Origin: an uncultured Bacilli bacterium | Lineage (GTDB): Bacteria > Bacillota_I > Bacilli_A > RF39 > UBA660 | DNA: 9,660 bases | Direction: 5' to 3' | Assembly: GCA_944364005.1 (NCBI GenBank) | Contig: CALVVW010000051.1 | Location: 1-9,660 of the forward strand | Shown here: piece after piece, positions 5,672 through 9,660 of the stretch | Layout: the number at the start of each line of letters is the position of its first letter | Numbering within the stretch: the stretch's first letter is position 1 | Program-made: the position numbers and the translations under genes | Notes under the pieces: generated by a model | Databases searched by the model: none | Seen by the model: only the letters and a program-made list of their open reading frames with translations | What the model was told of the DNA's origin: nothing

Positions 5672-6661
5672 ATGAACTTTTATAATAGAGATTTTTTGAA
5701 ATTACTTGATTATAGTGAACAAGAAATTTTATATTTAATCCAACTTGCTATGGAGTTTAAAAAGAAGAAAAAACTTGGTAAAAAGCATGAATATTTAAAA
5801 GGTAAGAATGTTGTTTTATTATTTGAAAAAGATTCTACTAGGACTCGTTGTGCTTTTGAAGTAGGTGCTATGGATTTAGGTATGGGTGTTACTTATTTAG
5901 GTCCTACTGGTTCACAAATGGGTAAAAAAGAAAGTATTAAAGATACAGCTAGAGTTTTATCTAGAATGTATGATGGAATTGAATATCGTGGTTTTGATCA
6001 AGCTATTGTTGAAGAGTTGGCTAAGTATTCTTCTGTTCCTGTATGGAATGGTCTTACAAATGAATTTCATCCAACTCAAATGTTAGCTGATATTATGACA
6101 ATGTATGAAAATTTCGGTAGTGTAAAGGGTAGAAAACTGGTGTTTTTAGGAGATGCTAGAAATAATGTTGGTAACTCTTTGATGGTTATTTGTTCTAAGC
6201 TTGGAATTGATTTTTGTTGTTGTGCACCATCAGAATTGTTTCCTAATTCGGAGTTGGTTAGCCAGTGTCGTAAATTTGCAGAAGCTCAGGGCTCTAAGAT
6301 TTTGTTAACAGAAGATGTGAATGAAGGATTAAAAGGTGCTTCTGTTGTTTATACAGATGTCTGGGTTTCCATGGGTGAAGATGATAGCTTATGGAAGGAA
6401 AGAATTAAATTATTGACTCCATATCGAGTTACCTCAGAGCTTATGAGTCTTGCGAATGAAGATGCTATTTTCTTACATTGTTTACCATCTTTCCATGATA
6501 TTAATACAAAGATTGGAAAGGAGATACATGATAAGTTTGGAATTACTGAGATGGAAGTAACAGATGAAGTTTTTGAGTCTGATCAATCAAAAGTGTTTGA
6601 TGAAGCAGAAAATAGACTTCATACTATTAAAGCTGTCATGTATGCAACGATGACGAAATGA
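5672..6661 (+). CDS. arcB: Ornithine carbamoyltransferase, catabolic context
   Basis: In this pathway it runs citrulline phosphorolysis: citrulline plus phosphate gives ornithine and carbamoyl phosphate. It has 329 residues. Key blocks are STRTR at 55-59 (carbamoyl phosphate binding), HPTQ at 133-136, the ornithine-side loop DVWVSMG (229-235), and HCLP at 269-272 with the active cysteine. The SMG loop is the ornithine form, not the putrescine- or N-acetylornithine-specific form. Sequence does not separate catabolic from anabolic enzymes; the arc context decides it, and an anabolic side role is possible. The start follows GGGAGG (5660-5665), inside the end of arcA. The TGA stop overlaps the arcC ATG (ATGA). 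Confidence 0.97.
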   Translation: MNFYNRDFLKLLDYSEQEILYLIQLAMEFKKKKKLGKKHEYLKGKNVVLLFEKDSTRTRCAFEVGAMDLGMGVTYLGPTGSQMGKKESIKDTARVLSRMYDGIEYRGFDQAIVEELAKYSSVPVWNGLTNEFHPTQMLADIMTMYENFGSVKGRKLVFLGDARNNVGNSLMVICSKLGIDFCCCAPSELFPNSELVSQCRKFAEAQGSKILLTEDVNEGLKGASVVYTDVWVSMGEDDSLWKERIKLLTPYRVTSELMSLANEDAIFLHCLPSFHDINTKIGKEIHDKFGITEMEVTDEVFESDQSKVFDEAENRLHTIKAVMYATMTK

Positions 6662-7599
6662 AAAAGAAGATAGTAATTGCATTAGGTGGTAATGCTTTAG
6701 GAAATAGTCCTGAGGAACAATTGAGATTAGTACAAAAAACTGCAAAATATATTGTGGATTTAGCGGATACTTATGATATTGTTGTTACTCATGGGAATGG
6801 TCCGCAAGTAGGTATGATTAATATGGCAATGGAGGTTTCTCATGAGGAGGTTAATACTCCTAGTGTTCCTTTTGCTGAATGTGGCGCTATGAGTCAAGGA
6901 TATATAGGGTATCATTTACAACAATCTATTCAAGAAGAACTTGTTAGAAGAAATATGAGACGTAATTGTGTTACTGTTCTTACACAAGTTGTTGTTGATA
7001 AAAAAGATCCTGCTTTTACTCATCCTACAAAACCAATTGGTAGTTTTTATACGAAAGAAGAAGCAGATAAGCTATATATTGAAAGAGGTTATATCTTTAA
7101 AGAAGATGCTGGCAGAGGATACCGAAGAGTGGTTCCTTCTCCTGAACCTAAAAAAATAGTAGAAACAAAAACAATAGAATTGCTTTTGAAAAATAAAAAT
7201 ATTGTTATTGCTGGTGGAGGTGGAGGAATTCCTGTAGTTTATCATTATAATAAATTAAAGGGAGTAGACGCTGTTATTGATAAAGATAAGACAAGTGCTA
7301 GAATAGCTATTGATATTAAAGCTGATGTTTTCTTAATATTAACAGCTGTAGAAAAAGTTTGTATTAATTATAATACAGCAAATGAAAAACAAATTGATTT
7401 TTTAACTCCTGCTTTAGCAAGACGATATATGCAAACAGGGGAATTTAAAGAAGGTAGTATGTTACCTAAGATTGAAGCTTGTCTTCAGTTTGTGGAACAT
7501 AATAGAAGAAATGCGCAAGCATTGATTACATCTTTAGATAAGGCTAAGCAAGCGTTAGAAGGAAAAACTGGAACAGTAATTAGTAGGAAGGAATTATAG
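6658..7599 (+). CDS. arcC: Carbamate kinase
   Basis: Transfers phosphate from carbamoyl phosphate to ADP, giving ATP, ammonia and CO2, the energy-yielding last step of the pathway. It has 313 residues, normal for the amino acid kinase fold. Visible blocks are ALGGNALG (8-15), THGNGPQVG (44-52), the glycine-rich AGGGGGIPV (185-193), [12 protein letters not shown] (203-214, nucleotide/substrate binding) and [10 protein letters not shown] (265-274). The start overlaps the arcB stop by four bases and has no good ribosome site of its own, so translation is probably coupled to arcB. The gene ends two bases before the YfcC-family ATG. Confidence 0.97.
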   Translation: MKKKIVIALGGNALGNSPEEQLRLVQKTAKYIVDLADTYDIVVTHGNGPQVGMINMAMEVSHEEVNTPSVPFAECGAMSQGYIGYHLQQSIQEELVRRNMRRNCVTVLTQVVVDKKDPAFTHPTKPIGSFYTKEEADKLYIERGYIFKEDAGRGYRRVVPSPEPKKIVETKTIELLLKNKNIVIAGGGGGIPVVYHYNKLKGVDAVIDKDKTSARIAIDIKADVFLILTAVEKVCINYNTANEKQIDFLTPALARRYMQTGEFKEGSMLPKIEACLQFVEHNRRNAQALITSLDKAKQALEGKTGTVISRKEL

Positions 7600-7601
7600 T
7601 T

Positions 7602-9047
7602 ATGGCTACAAAAAAGAAAAGAAAAGGCTTTATAACAGCGTTTTCAATTATATTAATTTTAATTTTTCTTTTAGGGTTGCTAACATATTTGTTACCGGCA
7701 GCTCAATTTGATGGAGATACTATTGTTAATGGTACAGGTGTTGTTAGAGCATCTATATCAGATATTTTAATGTCTCCAATTTTAGGATTTGAAAATGCAA
7801 TTGATGTATGTATTTTCGTACTTATTTTAGGAGGTTTTTTAGCGGTTGTTGGAAAGACAAAAGCATTAGAGACAGGAATTCAAGTTTTGGTTAAAAAGTT
7901 AAAAGGTAATGAACTTGCTTTAATTCCAATATTGATGTTTATTTTCTCTATTGCAGGTACTACTTATGGTATGTTGGAAGAGACAGTAGGTTTTTATGCT
8001 TTGCTTGCTGCTGCTATGGTTATGGCAGGAATGGATACGGTAGTGTCTTCTGCTATTGTATTGTTAGGAGCAGGCTCTGGAGTGTTAGGATCTACTATTA
8101 ATCCGTTTGCAGTAGGTGCTGCAGTTAGTGCTTTACCTGATAATGTTAAAGTTAATCAAGGTTTGATAATTGCTATTGGAGCTATTTTATGGCTTACAAC
8201 TTTGTTAATTTCTGTTTTATTTGTTATGAATTATGCTAAGAAAGTTATTAAAAAGAAGGGTTCTACTATTCTTTCTTTACAAGAGCGTAGGAATATGGAA
8301 ATGGAATATGGAGCTCATGCTGCTAAAAAGGATGAAAATGTTAAATTAACAAGTAAACAAATTGTTACTTTATGCTTATTTGGATTGACTTTCCTTGTTA
8401 TGATTATTGGATTTATTCCATGGGAAGATTTCGGGGTAACATTCTTTAAACATACTACAGGATGGTTAACTGGTACTCCTCTTGGTAGTTGGTATTTCTA
8501 TGAAGCAGCACTTTGGTTCTTGATTATGTCAGTTGTTATTGGATTTATTAATCGTACTGGTGAAAAACAATTTGTAGATACCTTTATTGATGGTGCTGAT
8601 GATATGGTAGGAGTAATTTTAATTATTGCGATTGCTAGAGGTGCTTCTGTTTTAATGCAAAGTACATATTTAGATAATTATATTATTTATAATGCTGCTA
8701 ATATTTTACAGGTTGTACCTGAATTTGTATTCGCTCCATTTAATTACTTATTACATGTAGTGTTATCTATTCTTGTTCCATCAAGTTCAGGTTTAGCTAC
8801 TTTATCTGCACCAATTATTGGATCACTTGCTAATCAAGTAGGATATAGTGTTGAGACTACTATTATGACTATGGTAGCTGCTAATGGTTTAGTAAATCTT
8901 ATTACACCAACTTGTGGAGCTATCATGGGAGGTCTTGCTTTAGCAAAAGTAGAATATACTACCTGGGTAAAATGGGCAGGAAAAGTGGTACTTACTATTG
9001 CAGTTGTTAATATTATTATATTAACTTTCTTGATGGTAGTACTTTAG
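7602..9047 (+). CDS. YfcC-family carrier, probable arginine/ornithine antiporter
   Basis: A 481-residue membrane protein with a basic N-terminus (MATKKKRKG) and about 11-13 hydrophobic segments. Family marks are GTTYGMLEETVGFY (119-132), GSTINPF (163-169), PSSSGLATLSAPIIG (393-407) and NLITPTCG (432-439), typical of the YfcC/DcuC-like C4-dicarboxylate carrier superfamily. The repeated small-residue motifs suggest two inverted halves. To my knowledge streptococcal ArcD proteins belong to this family. With its place as last gene of the arcABC operon, this makes arginine/ornithine exchange the best inference. I leave the symbol empty because substrate is not proved and arcD also names unrelated carriers. 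AGGAAGGA at 7584-7591 is the ribosome site, inside the end of arcC. Confidence 0.88.
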   Translation: MATKKKRKGFITAFSIILILIFLLGLLTYLLPAAQFDGDTIVNGTGVVRASISDILMSPILGFENAIDVCIFVLILGGFLAVVGKTKALETGIQVLVKKLKGNELALIPILMFIFSIAGTTYGMLEETVGFYALLAAAMVMAGMDTVVSSAIVLLGAGSGVLGSTINPFAVGAAVSALPDNVKVNQGLIIAIGAILWLTTLLISVLFVMNYAKKVIKKKGSTILSLQERRNMEMEYGAHAAKKDENVKLTSKQIVTLCLFGLTFLVMIIGFIPWEDFGVTFFKHTTGWLTGTPLGSWYFYEAALWFLIMSVVIGFINRTGEKQFVDTFIDGADDMVGVILIIAIARGASVLMQSTYLDNYIIYNAANILQVVPEFVFAPFNYLLHVVLSILVPSSSGLATLSAPIIGSLANQVGYSVETTIMTMVAANGLVNLITPTCGAIMGGLALAKVEYTTWVKWAGKVVLTIAVVNIIILTFLMVVL

Positions 9048-9067
9048 AATTAATTATAGTTAGATTG

Positions 9068-9094
9068 GATGCAAGCATTTGTTTGCATCTTTTT
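9068..9094 (+). terminator. Rho-independent terminator of the arc operon
   Basis: GATGCAAGC (9068-9076) pairs with GTTTGCATC (9081-9089) over 9 bp with one G-U, around an ATTT loop. TTTTT follows at 9090-9094. It lies 20 bases after the YfcC-family stop and just before a new promoter, marking the operon end. Confidence 0.9.
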
Positions 9095-9096
9095 CG

Positions 9097-9125
9097 TTGA
9101 CAAAATAATTGTGAAAATATATGAT
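9097..9125 (+). promoter_or_regulatory. Sigma-A promoter of the small lipoprotein gene
   Basis: TTGACA (9097-9102) is perfect, the spacer is 17 bases, and TATGAT (9120-9125) matches at 5 of 6. Transcription should begin near 9132, at the ribosome site, giving a leader of about 11 bases. It starts right after the operon terminator, so the lipoprotein is expressed independently of the arc genes. Confidence 0.85.
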
Positions 9126-9142
9126 AACGATGAGGTGAGGTT

Positions 9143-9595
9143 ATGAAGTCTATTATTAAAAAATTGTCTTTGTATGCAACTGCTGGTACTTTGGGGATGT
9201 TTTCTTTTGTTGGATGTGGTCATTCGGAGGATACTGCTAAAGAAGAAGCTGTTACAGAAGAGAGTAGTCAGGAAGAAGTTACTGATACAAAGTATTTTGA
9301 TGTTGGGGAACATTTGTTTTTTGAACGGTATTATTTAACAAGTTCTGTAGATTCTCAGGATATTGCAGGTGGTTCTGTTTCTATTCCTGAAGGATATTCT
9401 GTGTATGATATAGAAAATTTTATTCGTCCATATTGTTATGGTTCTGAAACTGGTGGATATGACGTATGGTTTTTAAATGATGTACCTGTAGAAGCAGAGA
9501 AAGTATATAATGAAGTGTTGGAAATTTATGATTATAGTGAACCAGGGACTCCAGTGTTAGAAAAATCTGATGCTGCTGTTCAGAAGGTAAAATAA
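9143..9595 (+). CDS. Unknown small lipoprotein (150 residues)
   Basis: I do not recognise a family. The N-terminus is a lipoprotein signal: a basic start (MKSIIKK), a hydrophobic core at about 8-23, and FVGC with probable lipidated Cys25. Phe at -3 is less common than Leu, but the motif is otherwise sound. An acidic Ser/Glu/Thr-rich linker (about 28-48) is followed by a compact domain of about 100 residues rich in Tyr, Asp and Glu (YFDVGEHLFFERYY, IPEGYSVYDIENFIRPYCYG). It has no further membrane segment, so the domain should sit outside the cell, tethered to the membrane. Cys98 is the only other cysteine, so no disulfide is expected. The ribosome site is AGGTGAGG at 9133-9140. It has its own promoter and terminator. 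A link to arginine metabolism is not implied. Confidence 0.85.
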   Translation: MKSIIKKLSLYATAGTLGMFSFVGCGHSEDTAKEEAVTEESSQEEVTDTKYFDVGEHLFFERYYLTSSVDSQDIAGGSVSIPEGYSVYDIENFIRPYCYGSETGGYDVWFLNDVPVEAEKVYNEVLEIYDYSEPGTPVLEKSDAAVQKVK

Positions 9596-9625
9596 AAATA
9601 TTAGAAAGGTCTAGTATTTTTATTT
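9595..9625 (+). terminator. Rho-independent terminator after the small lipoprotein
   Basis: AAAATATTAGA (9595-9605) pairs with TCTAGTATTTT (9610-9620) over 11 bp with one U-G, around an AAGG loop. The T-rich TATTTG follows. The stem is A/T-rich, so it is weaker than the arc terminator, but it starts at the stop codon and precedes a new promoter. Confidence 0.75.
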
Positions 9626-9631
9626 GTTTTG

Positions 9632-9640
9632 TGTTATAAT
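9632..9640 (+). promoter_or_regulatory. Extended -10 promoter for a transcript leaving the window
   Basis: TGTTATAAT holds a perfect TATAAT with TG one base upstream. No good -35 is present at 16-18 bases, which extended -10 promoters tolerate. Transcription would start near 9647, giving an RNA that begins within GCGACGTAAGAAGAG. No ATG follows in the 20 bases left, so a leader or RNA gene lies to the right. Confidence 0.6.
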
Positions 9641-9660
9641 TGGGAGCGACGTAAGAAGAG

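Noticed and set aside
5672..6661. Putrescine or N-acetylornithine carbamoyltransferase instead of ornithine carbamoyltransferase
   Set aside because: The SMG loop and HCLP block are of the ornithine type, and the gene sits between arcA and arcC rather than with agmatine deiminase.
6640..6665. Mycoplasma-type genetic code (TGA as Trp)
   Set aside because: arcB must end at TGA 6659-6661 to give a normal-length enzyme, and Trp positions in conserved motifs use TGG.
9050..9313. Antisense reading frame across the arc terminator and lipoprotein start
   Set aside because: It runs through a terminator and promoter on the other strand, and its sequence is low-complexity Ser/Thr/Asn/Phe with no motif.

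Overview
The window reads as chromosomal DNA from a low-GC Gram-positive bacterium. Shine-Dalgarno sites are strong (GGAGG, AGGTGAT types), promoters look like sigma-A promoters, and codons are strongly A/T-ended. TGA is a stop (arcB ends in a TGA overlapping the arcC start) and Trp is TGG, so the standard bacterial code applies and this is not a mycoplasma-code genome. A fermentative, probably host-associated Bacillota (Bacilli/Erysipelotrichia-like) is my best guess. That placement rests on composition and gene content, not on any phylogeny.

Left region (1-906). Bases 1-593 are read leftwards. They hold the first 29 codons of a serine recombinase (cut by the window edge), three 61-bp imperfect direct repeats that form its leader, and a 94-residue protein I do not recognise. 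Next comes a complete tRNA-Gly(TCC) on the minus strand, with a near-perfect promoter and a 12-bp-stem terminator. The recombinase cluster begins just past the 3' end of the tRNA, so this may be the edge of an integrated element. The tRNA's 5' leader carries an 11-nt perfect complement of the tRNA's own D-arm/anticodon-arm region.

Middle (907-2219). A Cof-type HAD phosphatase and a DedA-family membrane protein run rightwards with a 32-bp gap, probably as one transcript.

Main operon (2249-9094). From a promoter with an inverted repeat over its -10, seven tightly packed genes run to a clear terminator. They are a polar amino acid ABC importer (lipoprotein, permease, ATPase), arcA, arcB, arcC and a YfcC-family carrier. 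Together they encode uptake of arginine (or a related amino acid), its conversion to citrulline and ammonia, phosphorolysis of citrulline to ornithine and carbamoyl phosphate, and ATP formation by carbamate kinase. The YfcC carrier would act as arginine/ornithine exchanger. This is a complete arginine deiminase pathway for ATP and ammonia production. Having both an ATP-costly importer and an ATP-free exchanger in one operon is the point of physiological interest.

Right region (9097-9660). A small unknown lipoprotein has its own consensus promoter and terminator. An extended -10 promoter at the very end drives something beyond the window.

I see no clearly unprecedented multi-gene system. The less ordinary items are the recombinase leader with its tandem mini-ORF repeats and the self-complementary tRNA-Gly leader.
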